Notes: a model not told the origin generated them from the sequence alone. DNA of 64,000 bases from an uncultured Prevotellaceae bacterium (GCA_902768785.1 CACXMM010000011.1:101017-165016), one strand, 5' to 3'. Shown: positions 53,315 through 62,136, counted from the stretch's first letter. Numbers and translations are program-made.

Positions 53315-53384
53315 GAAAGACATCCTTTCTGGAGAATCTATTGAAACAGTATATACATATCTATAATAATCAAACTAAAAACAA

Positions 53385-54740
53385 ATGAAGAATATCTCAT
53401 TAGACATTACGAAGGCCGCATGCTTCCTTCAGGAAGGCGCGGTAAAAGCTTTCGAGCCGCAAGTCAAGGCTGCTCAGGAGGCATTGGAGAATGGCACATG
53501 CCCTGGTAACGACTTCTTAGGCTGGCTCCATCTGCCATCAAGTATCTCACGTGAGTTCCTGCAGGAGGTGCAGGACTGTGCCACTGTGCTCCGCGAGAAC
53601 TGCGAGGCTGTTGTCGTGGCAGGTATCGGTGGTAGCTACCTCGGTGCCCGCGCCGTGATCGAAGCATTAAGCAATAGCTTTGCCTGGTTGGTGAATGACA
53701 AGAAGAATCCCACCATCCTGTTCGCTGGTAATAACATCGGAGAGGACTATCTCTCTGAACTGACTGAATATCTAAAAGACAAGAAGTTCGGCGTTATCAA
53801 TATCTCGAAGAGTGGTACGACGACTGAGACAGCCCTCACCTTCCGTCTGCTGAAGAAGCAGTGCGAGGAGCAGCGTGGTAAGGAAGAGGCCAAGAAGGTG
53901 ATCGTGGCTATCACCGATGCGAAGAAAGGTGCTGCCCGCACTTGTGCTGACAAGGAGGGTTATAAGAGCTTTATCATCCCCGACAACGTGGGTGGTCGTT
54001 TCTCCGTGCTCACTCCTGTGGGTCTGCTCCCCATTGCCTGTGCCGGTTTTGATATCGTGAAGTTGGTGGAAGGTGCTCAGGATATGGAGAAAGCCTGTGG
54101 TAAGGATGTTCCCTTCGAGGAGAACCTCGCAGCCCAGTATGCCGCTGTCCGCAACGGTCTCTACCAGAGTGGAAAGAAGATCGAGATCATGGTGAACTAC
54201 CAGCCGAAGCTCCACTTCGTGAGTGAGTGGTGGAAACAGCTCTACGGTGAGAGCGAGGGTAAGGATAAGAAAGGTATCTTCCCCGCCAGTGTGGATTTCA
54301 CCACCGACCTTCACTCTATGGGACAGTGGATCCAGGATGGTGAGCGTACGATCTTCGAGACCGTCATCAGCATCGAGGAGCCGAACCGCAAACTGCTCTT
54401 CCCCAGTGACGAAGAGAACCTCGACGGTCTGAATTTCCTCGCTGGCAAGCGCGTGGATGAGGTAAACAAGATGGCAGAGTTAGGAACACGCTTGGCTCAT
54501 GTCGATGGTGGCGTGCCCAATATCCGCATCAGCGTGCCCCTGCTGAATGAATATTACATCGGACAGCTTATCTACTTCTTCGAGATCGCCTGCGGCATCA
54601 GTGGCAACGTACTGGGTGTGAACCCGTTCAACCAGCCGGGTGTGGAGGCTTATAAGAAGAATATGTTTGCCCTGCTCGACAAGCCTGGCTATGAGGCCGA
54701 CTCCAAGGCTATCAAGGAGCGCCTGGCAAAGGAGGAATAA
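53385..54740 (+). CDS. pgi: Glucose-6-phosphate isomerase
   Basis: 451 residues, the short PGI class found in Bacteroidetes and Firmicutes. Motifs: [58 protein letters not shown], the [20 protein letters not shown] region and the C-terminal [20 protein letters not shown] with catalytic residues. Interconverts glucose-6-P and fructose-6-P. The HAD phosphatase gene follows after a 49-bp gap occupied by a 9-bp-period repeat. Confidence 0.97.
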   Translation: MKNISLDITKAACFLQEGAVKAFEPQVKAAQEALENGTCPGNDFLGWLHLPSSISREFLQEVQDCATVLRENCEAVVVAGIGGSYLGARAVIEALSNSFAWLVNDKKNPTILFAGNNIGEDYLSELTEYLKDKKFGVINISKSGTTTETALTFRLLKKQCEEQRGKEEAKKVIVAITDAKKGAARTCADKEGYKSFIIPDNVGGRFSVLTPVGLLPIACAGFDIVKLVEGAQDMEKACGKDVPFEENLAAQYAAVRNGLYQSGKKIEIMVNYQPKLHFVSEWWKQLYGESEGKDKKGIFPASVDFTTDLHSMGQWIQDGERTIFETVISIEEPNRKLLFPSDEENLDGLNFLAGKRVDEVNKMAELGTRLAHVDGGVPNIRISVPLLNEYYIGQLIYFFEIACGISGNVLGVNPFNQPGVEAYKKNMFALLDKPGYEADSKAIKERLAKEE

Positions 54741-54746
54741 TGATCT

Positions 54747-54782
54747 AAACTAGTAAAACTAGATAACCTAGTGTTACTAGTT
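54747..54782. repeat. Nonamer repeat around CTAG
   Basis: AAACTAGTA-AAACTAGAT-AACCTAGTG-TTACTAGTT, period 9 bp, in the pgi/HAD gap. Confidence 0.7.
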
Positions 54783-54789
54783 CATAAGA

Positions 54790-55512
54790 ATGAAAACAAT
54801 CAACGATTATTTATCTCGAACAGGCTTTGGGGCATTCCACCCCAAGGCCGTTCTCTTCGATATGGACGGCGTGCTCATCAACAGCATGCCGAACCATGCC
54901 GTGGCCTGGCAACGGTCGATGGCCACCTTCGGCATCCACATGACCGCAGAGGATGCCTATGCCACAGAAGGGGCGCGGGGCATCGATACCATCCGGAACA
55001 TGGTCAAGGAACAACAAGGGAAAACCATTTCCCTGGAAGAGGCACAGCGGATGTACGATGTAAAGACCCGCATCTTCGGTGAGCTGCCTACGCCGGAACT
55101 GATGCCGGGAGCGTATACCTTTATGGAGAAACTGCATCGTGACGAACTCAGTATCGCCGTGGTGACGGGTAGTGGACAGCGACCGCTCATCCATCGTCTC
55201 ACCACCGACTTCCATCCGTTCGTCACAGAGGAGCGGATCACCACGGCATACGATGTAAAGAAAGGGAAGCCCGCTCCCGATCCTTATCTGGCGGGCATGG
55301 CGAAATGTGGCACTGAGCCCTGGGAAACAATTGTCGTGGAGAATGCGCCCCTTGGTGTCAGGGCCGGTCATGCGGCAAAGGCATTCACCATTGCTGTAAA
55401 CACAGGACCTTTAGCACCGGAGATCCTTTGGGAGGCTGGTGCCGATATCGTCCTTCCTTCCATGAACGATCTTTGTGAAGGATGGGATGATTTCTTCCAC
55501 GCGCTTCACTAA
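54790..55512 (+). CDS. HAD-superfamily phosphatase/phosphoglucomutase-like
   Basis: 240 residues. HAD motif I is VLFDMDGVLINSMPNHAVAW (nucleophile and acid/base Asp pair), motif II AVVTGSGQRPLIHRL, motif III KKGKPAPDPYLAGMAKCG and motif IV VVENAPLGVRAGHAAKAF. A helical cap lies between motifs I and II. It resembles beta-phosphoglucomutase/sugar phosphatases, plausible beside pgi, but sugar specificity cannot be read from sequence. C-terminus EGWDDFFHALH. Confidence 0.9.
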   Translation: MKTINDYLSRTGFGAFHPKAVLFDMDGVLINSMPNHAVAWQRSMATFGIHMTAEDAYATEGARGIDTIRNMVKEQQGKTISLEEAQRMYDVKTRIFGELPTPELMPGAYTFMEKLHRDELSIAVVTGSGQRPLIHRLTTDFHPFVTEERITTAYDVKKGKPAPDPYLAGMAKCGTEPWETIVVENAPLGVRAGHAAKAFTIAVNTGPLAPEILWEAGADIVLPSMNDLCEGWDDFFHALH

Positions 55513-55552
55513 ACAATGATTAGCAACAACAGCTGGAATTCGCCATGGGCGA

Positions 55553-56662
55553 CTAAAGGAAGGGATGCCCTGCAATCTCACCCGATCCGAAGCAGCGGTG
55601 ATGATCCTGATCATAGACCACACAGAACTGTCCAGGAGCAACCCCATGGATAGGATGCTCGGAGTGCACCAGATATTGTCCCTCACCCATTGGCTCCAAT
55701 GTAGCAGGATGGTACTCAGGCGTATGTCGTATCTTGAAGGTGATCCGTTCGGCATCGATGGGAGCCGTGAGCAGGTGGAAGTCACGGATCATGAAATCCT
55801 TCTTGTACGCATCCTGTGGATCGTAGCCATGACTTACATATAATATATTATGTGTAACATCCTTTTTGATGACGAACCACGGTCCTTCCCCGAAGCCCAG
55901 ACCTTTACGCTGTCCGATGGTATGAAACCACAGTCCTTTGTGCTGTCCGATACACCGTCCCGTCTCTAACTCAATCACCTCACCCGGATTCTCCCCAAGG
56001 TAACGGCGCACGTATTCGTTATAACTGATCTTCCCTAAGAAGCAGATACCCTGCGAGTCCTTCCGTTTGGCATTCACCAGATGCTCGCGTTCAGCAATCT
56101 CCCGCACCTCGTCCTTCATATAATGACCGATGGGGAACAGTGCCTTACGCAGCTGCCAGTCGTATATCTGTGCCAGGAAATCCGTCTGGTCCTTCACGGG
56201 ATCAGGACTGGTGGTGAGCCATTTCCTGCCATCGATCCATTCCGTCTGTGCATAGTGCCCTGTGGCAATCAGATCATAATCCTGTCCTCTCTTCTCATCG
56301 AAGGCGCCGAACTTCACCAAACGGTTGCACATCACGTCGGGATTGGGCGTGAATCCCGCCTTCACCTTCTCCATGGTGTAGCGTGTCACGCGGTCCCAGT
56401 ATTCACGATGACAGTCAACCACCTCCAGCTTACATCCATATTTATGTGCCACGGCAGTGGCCATCTCCAGGTCCTCCTCAGAGGAGCAGTCCCACTCCTC
56501 CTTTCCTCCGGCACCTGTCTGATCCTCCTCTGGACCGATATGGATATAGAAGCAGTCGGGCTGGAGGCCTAACCGTGCAAACTCATAGACCACCACCGAG
56601 CTATCCACACCACCCGACAGCAGTACGGCAATCCGCTTGTCTTTGATCTCTTCGATATTCAT
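55553..56662 (-). CDS. mnmA: tRNA 2-thiouridylase
   Basis: About 369 residues from ATG at 56660-56662, right after the -7 element at 56667-56674; longer readings would precede transcription. P-loop: VLLSGGVDSSVVVYEF; the first catalytic Cys is in NPDVMCNRLVKFGAF and the second in DSQGICFLGKISYNEYVRR. The ATGHYAQ motif and the C-terminal beta domain (ERITFKIRHTPEYHPATL) are present. Adds sulfur to U34 of tRNA(Lys/Glu/Gln). Very short leader, probably near-leaderless. Confidence 0.95.
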   Translation of the reverse strand: MNIEEIKDKRIAVLLSGGVDSSVVVYEFARLGLQPDCFYIHIGPEEDQTGAGGKEEWDCSSEEDLEMATAVAHKYGCKLEVVDCHREYWDRVTRYTMEKVKAGFTPNPDVMCNRLVKFGAFDEKRGQDYDLIATGHYAQTEWIDGRKWLTTSPDPVKDQTDFLAQIYDWQLRKALFPIGHYMKDEVREIAEREHLVNAKRKDSQGICFLGKISYNEYVRRYLGENPGEVIELETGRCIGQHKGLWFHTIGQRKGLGFGEGPWFVIKKDVTHNILYVSHGYDPQDAYKKDFMIRDFHLLTAPIDAERITFKIRHTPEYHPATLEPMGEGQYLVHSEHPIHGVAPGQFCVVYDQDHHRCFGSGEIAGHPFL

Positions 56663-56666
56663 GCTG

Positions 56667-56674
56667 CAAAGATA
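56667..56674 (-). promoter_or_regulatory. -7 promoter element for mnmA
   Basis: TATCTTTG followed by C on the minus strand, 4 bp before ATG 56662; suggests a leaderless or near-leaderless transcript. Confidence 0.55.
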
Positions 56675-56772
56675 CGGCAAAAAATCCATTACGCGTTCTC
56701 CGCCCTCCACATAATGATGTTAAACATCACTAAAAAGATGGGACATACGAAACATCATTCAGCGAAAAGACA

Positions 56773-56780
56773 TATCTTTG
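56773..56780 (+). promoter_or_regulatory. -7 promoter element for the YmgE-type gene
   Basis: TATCTTTG followed by C, 29 bp before ATG 56810. Confidence 0.6.
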
Positions 56781-56809
56781 CATACGTAACACTTAAAAAA
56801 AGAAAGATT

Positions 56810-57046
56810 ATGATTGGAGCTATTATTGTAGGTATCATTGCCGGTTTCCTGGCAGGTAAGATTATGCGTGGCGGCGGTTTCGGACTGCTGTTGAATCTGT
56901 TATTAGGTATTGTCGGCGGTGCCGTGGGCGGCTGGTTATTCGGCTTGTTAGGCGTCAGCTGGGATAACGGATGGATTGGTCAGATCGGTACAGGTGTGGT
57001 GGGTGCCATCGTCGTACTGTATGTCGCCTCCTTGTTCAAGAAATAA
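56810..57046 (+). CDS. GlsB/YeaQ/YmgE-family small membrane protein
   Basis: 78 residues; ATG 56810 chosen since the frame upstream contains the promoter. Three hydrophobic segments with glycine motifs: IVGIIAGFLAGKIMRGGGFG, LLLGIVGGAVGGWLFGLLG and GTGVVGAIVVLYVASLFKK. Transglycosylase-associated/stress-response membrane family (PF04226-type). Inner membrane; induced by stress in other bacteria, molecular role unknown. Followed after 24 bp by the epimerase-like gene, perhaps same transcript. Confidence 0.9.
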   Translation: MIGAIIVGIIAGFLAGKIMRGGGFGLLLNLLLGIVGGAVGGWLFGLLGVSWDNGWIGQIGTGVVGAIVVLYVASLFKK

Positions 57047-57070
57047 CGTCACCCTCAAAGACGATCACCT

Positions 57071-57940
57071 ATGGAAATTTTAAAGAACGAACAACTGGAG
57101 ATTGCCGTGGCTTCGTTGGGTGCAGAGTTGCAGAGCATCAAGGATGCCCAGGGCAAGGAATACCTGTGGCAGGCCGATGAGCGTTTCTGGCCGCGCCACT
57201 CCCCCATTCTCTTCCCGATTGTATGCGGGTTATGGAACGGGAAATATCGCATCGACGGCTTTGAGTATGCCCTGGAACGCCATGGCTTTGCCCGCGACAG
57301 CGAGTTCCAGCTTATCAGCAAGACAGACTCGAAGGTGACCTTCGCCTTGTGTGACAGTCCTGAGACCCATCGCAACTATCCTTATCATTTCATGCTCAGC
57401 GTGACCTACCGACTGGAGGGTAACACCATCCATGTTATCTGGCATGTCCATAACACCGATAGCAACGAGATTCACTTCCAGATTGGTGGCCATCCCGCCT
57501 TCAACCTCCCCGATGTGAAAGAAGGAGAGCCCATGCACGGCACCCTCCGTTTCGATAACAAAGGAAAGGTGGAGCGACTCATTGGCAACGTGGGCGGCTG
57601 TATCGTTCCCGGACGTTTCGACTCCGAGGCACGCAACGGTATCCTGTCGTTCACCGAGAAGACTTTCGCCGAGGATGCCCTGATCATCGACAAGAGTCAG
57701 GTGAAACGCATCGAGTTACTTGACAAGGAGGAGAATCCCGTGGTGACGGTAGAGATGAAAGCACCTGCCGTGGGCATCTGGAGCCCGTATGGCAAGAACG
57801 CCCCCTTCGTCTGCATCGAACCGTGGTATGGTATCCACGACACAGTGGAATACAATGGTGATTTCCGCAAGAAAGCGCTGATGAACCACCTGCAGCCCGG
57901 TGCCTCATTCCTGAGTGAGTACACCATCACCATCCACTGA
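57071..57940 (+). CDS. Aldose 1-epimerase-like protein (LacX type)
   Basis: 289 residues, galactose-mutarotase fold. Typical stretches: NEQLEIAVASLGAELQSIKD, WQADERFWPRHSPILFPIVC, FALERHGFARDSEF-like ALERHGFARDSEFQL, NEIHFQIGGHPAFNL, and SPYGKNAPFVCIEPWYGIHD (Glu near 258). The His-Glu pair used for mutarotation may be the H in GGHPAF and E in CIEPWYG. Sugar not known; LacX-type members have no confirmed substrate. Stop codon overlaps a 22-bp element (57939-57960) also found in the 27-28 kb block. Confidence 0.88.
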   Translation: MEILKNEQLEIAVASLGAELQSIKDAQGKEYLWQADERFWPRHSPILFPIVCGLWNGKYRIDGFEYALERHGFARDSEFQLISKTDSKVTFALCDSPETHRNYPYHFMLSVTYRLEGNTIHVIWHVHNTDSNEIHFQIGGHPAFNLPDVKEGEPMHGTLRFDNKGKVERLIGNVGGCIVPGRFDSEARNGILSFTEKTFAEDALIIDKSQVKRIELLDKEENPVVTVEMKAPAVGIWSPYGKNAPFVCIEPWYGIHDTVEYNGDFRKKALMNHLQPGASFLSEYTITIH

Positions 57941-57960
57941 TTTCTCGCCGAAGGCGACCA
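57939..57960. repeat. 22-bp intergenic element with TCGCC-GAA-GGCGA hairpin
   Basis: Same sequence as 27783-27804. Begins inside the epimerase stop codon. Confidence 0.7.
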
Positions 57961-57976
57961 AAGGAAAGTTGGGTCA

Positions 57977-58708
57977 TCATTTCTTCCCCAGGAACTTACT
58001 GTCCAGATAGGAACTGAACGCCTCCCTATAGTTCTCACCTATAGGGAGGTAAGTTTCAGCATCCATGATCACACGGTTCTTGTTCACCTCCCTGATCTTG
58101 GTGAGGTTCACGATATAACTGCGGTGAATGCGCATAAAAGCAGATGACGGCAGCCGTTCCTCCAGTTTCTTCATACTGAGCAGCACCACCAAAGGCTTCT
58201 GTCCTTCCAGGAAAAACTTCACATACTCACTCATCCCCTCCACATAACGGATCTCCGAGATATTCACACGCACCACCTTGTAGTCGGTCTTCAGGAACAG
58301 GATGTCATCCTCTTCAGGAGCGGGGGGAGAAGGGACAGACGACCGCTCTTCCAAGCGTGTCTTCACCTTCATCGCCGCCCGTTGGAATTCCTGCAAGCCA
58401 AAAGGTTTCAGCAGGTAATCCACGGCATCCACCTTGTAGCCCTCAACGGCATATTCGCTATAGGCGGTGGTGAACACCACCAACGGTAGCACAACCAGTG
58501 ATTTCACGAAGTCCATACCGTTCAGGTCGGGCATATTAATATCCACGAAGATGGCATCGATCACTTCCCGTTCCATCACCTTCGTGGCATCCATGGCACT
58601 CTGGCACGCCTCCACCAGTTCCAGGAAAGGAACCTTCTGGATATAGGCCGTCAGCTGTTGCAGGGCCAACGGCTCATCGTCTATCGCTAATACTTTGATC
58701 ATCTTCAT
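57977..58708 (-). CDS. LytTR-family response regulator
   Basis: 243 residues. Receiver domain ~1-120: VLAIDDEPLALQQL (acidic pocket), DAIFVDINMPDLNGMDF (phosphoacceptor Asp), LVVFTTAYSEYAVEGYKV and VDYLLKPF. The C-terminal LytTR DNA-binding domain (~140-240) contains LFLKTDYKVVRVNISEIRYV, MRIHRSYIVNLTKIREV and TYLPIGENYREAFSSYL. Partner of the kinase just upstream, whose stop overlaps this start by 4 bp. A second Met (58702) could also start it. Confidence 0.94.
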   Translation of the reverse strand: MKMIKVLAIDDEPLALQQLTAYIQKVPFLELVEACQSAMDATKVMEREVIDAIFVDINMPDLNGMDFVKSLVVLPLVVFTTAYSEYAVEGYKVDAVDYLLKPFGLQEFQRAAMKVKTRLEERSSVPSPPAPEEDDILFLKTDYKVVRVNISEIRYVEGMSEYVKFFLEGQKPLVVLLSMKKLEERLPSSAFMRIHRSYIVNLTKIREVNKNRVIMDAETYLPIGENYREAFSSYLDSKFLGKK

Positions 58709-59883
58709 CCATTCATTTTCTCCAACGGCAGCAACAGCATCACCTCGTAGCTGTCATCACCATCTTCCAACTCTAAAGTATAGTTCTTACCATATAACAA
58801 TTCCAGTCTTTGTTTGACATTGGCGAGTCCCACCCCACCTTGTTTCTTCTCATTGTTACGCTCCGCCGTCTTGGTGTTACGGCAGACGAATTTGAGGCGT
58901 TCATGATCGATGCCCACCTTGATATGGATCAGCGACTCCTGCTGATAGCTCACCCCATGCTTGAAGGCGTTCTCCACAAACGTGATGAGCAGCAACGGAG
59001 GGATGCCCGCATCGGGCAGTTGCTTTGGTGTCTCCACCTCGATCTTCACCTTGTCGGTATAGCGGATCCGCATCAGCTCGATGTAGTTGTTCATGAACGC
59101 GATCTCCCGCTGCAACGGAATGATACTCTTGTCACCTTCGTAGAGCACATAGCGCATGATCTTCGAGAGGATAAGAATCGTCTCCTTCGACTTCTCCGGA
59201 TCGATATCCACCAAGGCATGGATATTGTTTAGGGTGTTCATGAAGAAGTGGGGGTTGATCTGATATTTCAGGTATGCCAGCTGCTGCTCCAGACTCTTCT
59301 TCTCCAACTCACGCATCTCCTTGGCATCCTCATCTGCCTTGAAGTAGAGCTTGATGCCGAGGTTCATACCAAGCATCAGGAGGAACACCAGCACCGAGAA
59401 CACCTCCGGCAAACCGATAGGCTTCATCGGACCATGTCTCTCTCCCGGAGGCTCTGGATGTTTCCCTTCAGGCGATCCGTCTTCCATCATGATGATGTCA
59501 TCAAAGGGAGGGTGCTCATCGCGCATCGCCCTGTCGGGAGGACCTCTATGTCCTCCAGGTGGTGGTTGGAAATCCAGTCTTCCCGGCTCCGATTGACACT
59601 GATATATCACAAAGGCTGCTAACATCAGCGCCACCGACGAGAAATACAGCACCTTCTTCTGACGGTTGATCAACAGGGAAGCTATCAGGAAATTATGTAT
59701 TAGGAAAAGAACCAGGTAGATGACATACAGGCGCCATACGCCCAGCACCTCATGCCAAGGGAATCCCTCATGCTCCACCTGCTGGGCCTTGACATAGGCG
59801 GTGAATACCGGTGCTATGAACAGGATGAGCCACAGCACCAGATACACCACGTTCTCTTTCCACTCGCGTTTCGCTATCTTCAT
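58705..59883 (-). CDS. LytS-type sensor histidine kinase with acidic/His/Met-rich loop
   Basis: 392 residues. Four membrane helices: VVYLVLWLILFIAPVFTAYV, VIYLVLFLIHNFLIASLLI, VLYFSSVALMLAAFVIYQ and FSVLVFLLMLGMNLGIKLYF. Between helix 3 and 4 is a ~65-residue loop rich in Pro, Gly, His, Met, Asp and Glu (for example GGHRGPPDRAMRDEHPPFDD), predicted periplasmic if the N-terminus is inside. The catalytic part has the His_kinase motif NPHFFMNTLNNIHALVDID, PPLLLITFVENAFKHGVSYQ and GGVGLANVKQRLELLYG. Autophosphorylates and activates the LytTR regulator. Located next to a beta-helix lipoprotein gene, separated only by heptamer repeats. Confidence 0.93.
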   Translation of the reverse strand: MKIAKREWKENVVYLVLWLILFIAPVFTAYVKAQQVEHEGFPWHEVLGVWRLYVIYLVLFLIHNFLIASLLINRQKKVLYFSSVALMLAAFVIYQCQSEPGRLDFQPPPGGHRGPPDRAMRDEHPPFDDIIMMEDGSPEGKHPEPPGERHGPMKPIGLPEVFSVLVFLLMLGMNLGIKLYFKADEDAKEMRELEKKSLEQQLAYLKYQINPHFFMNTLNNIHALVDIDPEKSKETILILSKIMRYVLYEGDKSIIPLQREIAFMNNYIELMRIRYTDKVKIEVETPKQLPDAGIPPLLLITFVENAFKHGVSYQQESLIHIKVGIDHERLKFVCRNTKTAERNNEKKQGGVGLANVKQRLELLYGKNYTLELEDGDDSYEVMLLLPLEKMNG

Positions 59884-59903
59884 TTTCTACTATTACTATA
59901 ATT

Positions 59904-60169
59904 GTGGAGTGTGGAGTGTGGAGTGAGGAGTGTGGAGTGTGGAGTGTGGAGTGAGGAATGTGAAATGTGAAATGAGATTCCTCCCGTCTCCTTCCTCCAT
60001 ATTCCTTCCTCCTTCCTCCTTACTCCTGTCTCCTTATTCATTCCTCCTTACTCCTTCCTCCTTACTCCTTCCTCCTGTCTCCTGTCTCCTTTCTCCCTCC
60101 TCCTTCCTCCTTCCTCCTTACTCCCTCCTCCTTCCTCCTTCCTCCTTACTCCCTCCTCCTTCCTCCCTA
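59904..60169. repeat. 38-unit phase-perfect heptamer array
   Basis: 266 bp = 38 units with no indel. Units 1-11 are purine-rich (GTGGAGT, GAGGAGT, GTGAAAT, ending GAGATTC), the next 27 pyrimidine-rich (CTCCTTC, CTCCTTA, CTCCTGT, CTCCCTC). The 4-unit block CTCCCTC-CTCCTTC-CTCCTTC-CTCCTTA recurs near the right end, showing higher-order duplication. Fills the gap between the kinase start (59883) and the lipoprotein stop (60250); the rest (60170-60249) shows nothing else recognisable. Confidence 0.93.
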
Positions 60170-60249
60170 TTTAATATAACGTCCTTTTCCCATTTTATTG
60201 TGCCCTTCGCGTTTTTTTACGTCGCCAGTTCAGGAACCACACACAGACA

Positions 60250-62103
60250 TTACCAGCCGCCAGGACGGCCAACGCCTCCGCCCATGCCACCGGGAAACCC
60301 ACCGCCAGCACCTCCCATCATACCGCCCGACGTGGTTGTTGAGGTGGTGAAGGTGCCCAGTGCGGTCTCGCCGCTTACCGTAGCATTGGTAATAAATCCG
60401 TAGAAGGCATCATTACCCGTGGCCGAGGTAGCCGTGCTGAGTGTATAGGTACTACCCGACGAGAACTTCGGACTGCTCATCTGCAATGTGGCACCGCTGT
60501 AGGCACGAGGTACCTTAAAGGCGAAGAGGTTATTTCCACTGCTGTCCTTCACGGTGAGGAAGGCACCGCTCGACACGCTCACCCCACTGATCACCGTTTT
60601 CTGCTGGGAGCCGGAGACAGCCTCTGCACCACCGCCGATGCCAATCACCGTACCCCCGTTGATGCTCAGTGTCTTCCCCTCGGCGGCATCGATACCCTCC
60701 TCAGGCGATGTTGTGCCACAGGCAATGACGAGTCCGCCATTGATTGTAAGGTTTCCGTTAGCATCCAAGCCATCATTACCCGTGGAGTAACAGAAGAGAT
60801 AACCGCCATTGATCACCATGTCGTTAGCAGAATTGATGGCATCATCCGAGCTGTAGGCAGCCATGCTTCCCGCATTCACCGAGAGTGTGCTCTTCGTCTC
60901 GATAGCCTCATGGGCAGCAGCACGTGCCATGATCTGTCCTCCTTCCACCAAGAGGTCACCATCCACCTTGATGGCCTTTGCTGATACACCACTGTCACCA
61001 CCAGTACGATCGACGAGGTTGTTACCTGCTGCAATGGCATTGATCACGCCGCCGCTCACCGTCATAGTCTGATCCACCTTGATGCCCTTACCGCCAAGAC
61101 CCGTACTCTTCACATGGATCTCACCGCCCGTCACCACCATCACAGAGTCGGTGTTGATACCCGAGCAGCCTTTATACTCCATGTCTTCTGAGTCATATTC
61201 CGTACCGCCGGAGGTGATGGCAGTCACCCTACCCCCTTCGATTTGTACGATACCATCCGTCTTGATGCCCTTGGCGGCATCTGCCGTCACCTCCACATTC
61301 ACCACACCACCGCGAATGATCACACCGTCGTTACTCTTGATGCCGTTGCTGGCCGTTGACTTCACGTAGATATTCGTATTCGGGCGAATGAATACATAGT
61401 CATCACTCACGATGCCATTCTTCCCCACGGCATACACCTGCAGCTTACCCTTACCGCTGAATGCCAGCTTACCCTCACTGAACAGCGTACCTTTCTGGTC
61501 CTCACCATCCACCATGGTATAGGTGCTCCCATCCGTCAGCGTGTTCTCCGTACCATCGTTCACCACCACATAGCACCGTTTACCCTGGTTGTTGATAGCC
61601 GCTCCCGCAGGGTTCGTGAGGGTTACACCGTTCAGGATCAGTTCGAACTTCTTCTCACTGTAGATCTTGAACGAACCGTCGGTGGTGGATCCACTGAGCT
61701 CATAGGCAACATTCTTCACGGTGGAGTTCACGGTGACATGGGCACCCTGTGTGGACACCGTCACGCCATCCACCTCACCCACTACCGTCGCACTATTACC
61801 GTTAAAGGCAATCTGGAGTGTGGCTGTTGGCGTAAAGGTCTCCACATAGTCCTCATAATACGTGTCACTGCTCGACGGCAGCGTCTCTGTCTCATCCAGC
61901 GACTCGGTATTGATCACTACATCGAAAGTAGCCAGCGTGCCCGTCAGGGCAGATCCTGTCGTAGCATCACCGCCCGTAACGGCACCACCCGGCATCGTCT
62001 GTCCGTTGTTCACATCACCGTACTCTTCCCAACCATCATCGGTGGAGCAGGAAAACAGTATTCCTGCAGCCATCATCATCGATAAAAAACTCAGCTTCTT
62101 CAT
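60250..62103 (-). CDS. Beta-helix surface lipoprotein with carbohydrate-binding-like repeats and Gly-rich tail
   Basis: About 617 residues from ATG at 62101-62103; lipoprotein signal KKLSFLSMMMAAGILFSC. The mature part resembles Bacteroidetes carbohydrate-binding-domain proteins (DUF4353 type): repeats such as GKLAFSGKGKLQVYAVGKNG, VIIRGGVVNVEVTADAAKGI, GDLLVEGGQIMARAAAHEAI and NLTINGGLVIACGTTSP, typical of parallel beta-helix rungs. The C-terminus (after SGETALGTFTTSTTTSGG) is MMGGAGGGFPGGMGGGVGRP and ends in GGW. Outer-membrane surface location is inferred. Neighbouring kinase/regulator pair may control it; its relative in this window is 6783-8516. Promoter at 62137-62144. Confidence 0.82.
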   Translation of the reverse strand: MKKLSFLSMMMAAGILFSCSTDDGWEEYGDVNNGQTMPGGAVTGGDATTGSALTGTLATFDVVINTESLDETETLPSSSDTYYEDYVETFTPTATLQIAFNGNSATVVGEVDGVTVSTQGAHVTVNSTVKNVAYELSGSTTDGSFKIYSEKKFELILNGVTLTNPAGAAINNQGKRCYVVVNDGTENTLTDGSTYTMVDGEDQKGTLFSEGKLAFSGKGKLQVYAVGKNGIVSDDYVFIRPNTNIYVKSTASNGIKSNDGVIIRGGVVNVEVTADAAKGIKTDGIVQIEGGRVTAITSGGTEYDSEDMEYKGCSGINTDSVMVVTGGEIHVKSTGLGGKGIKVDQTMTVSGGVINAIAAGNNLVDRTGGDSGVSAKAIKVDGDLLVEGGQIMARAAAHEAIETKSTLSVNAGSMAAYSSDDAINSANDMVINGGYLFCYSTGNDGLDANGNLTINGGLVIACGTTSPEEGIDAAEGKTLSINGGTVIGIGGGAEAVSGSQQKTVISGVSVSSGAFLTVKDSSGNNLFAFKVPRAYSGATLQMSSPKFSSGSTYTLSTATSATGNDAFYGFITNATVSGETALGTFTTSTTTSGGMMGGAGGGFPGGMGGGVGRPGGW

Positions 62104-62136
62104 ATTCTTTCCTTTCTTATTTCTGATTTGTTGCTG

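Noticed and set aside
59981-60169. Polypyrimidine coding sequence (157-codon plus frame)
   Set aside because: Translation is a simple repeat of Ser/Leu/Pro caused by the heptamers; no start signal or homology.
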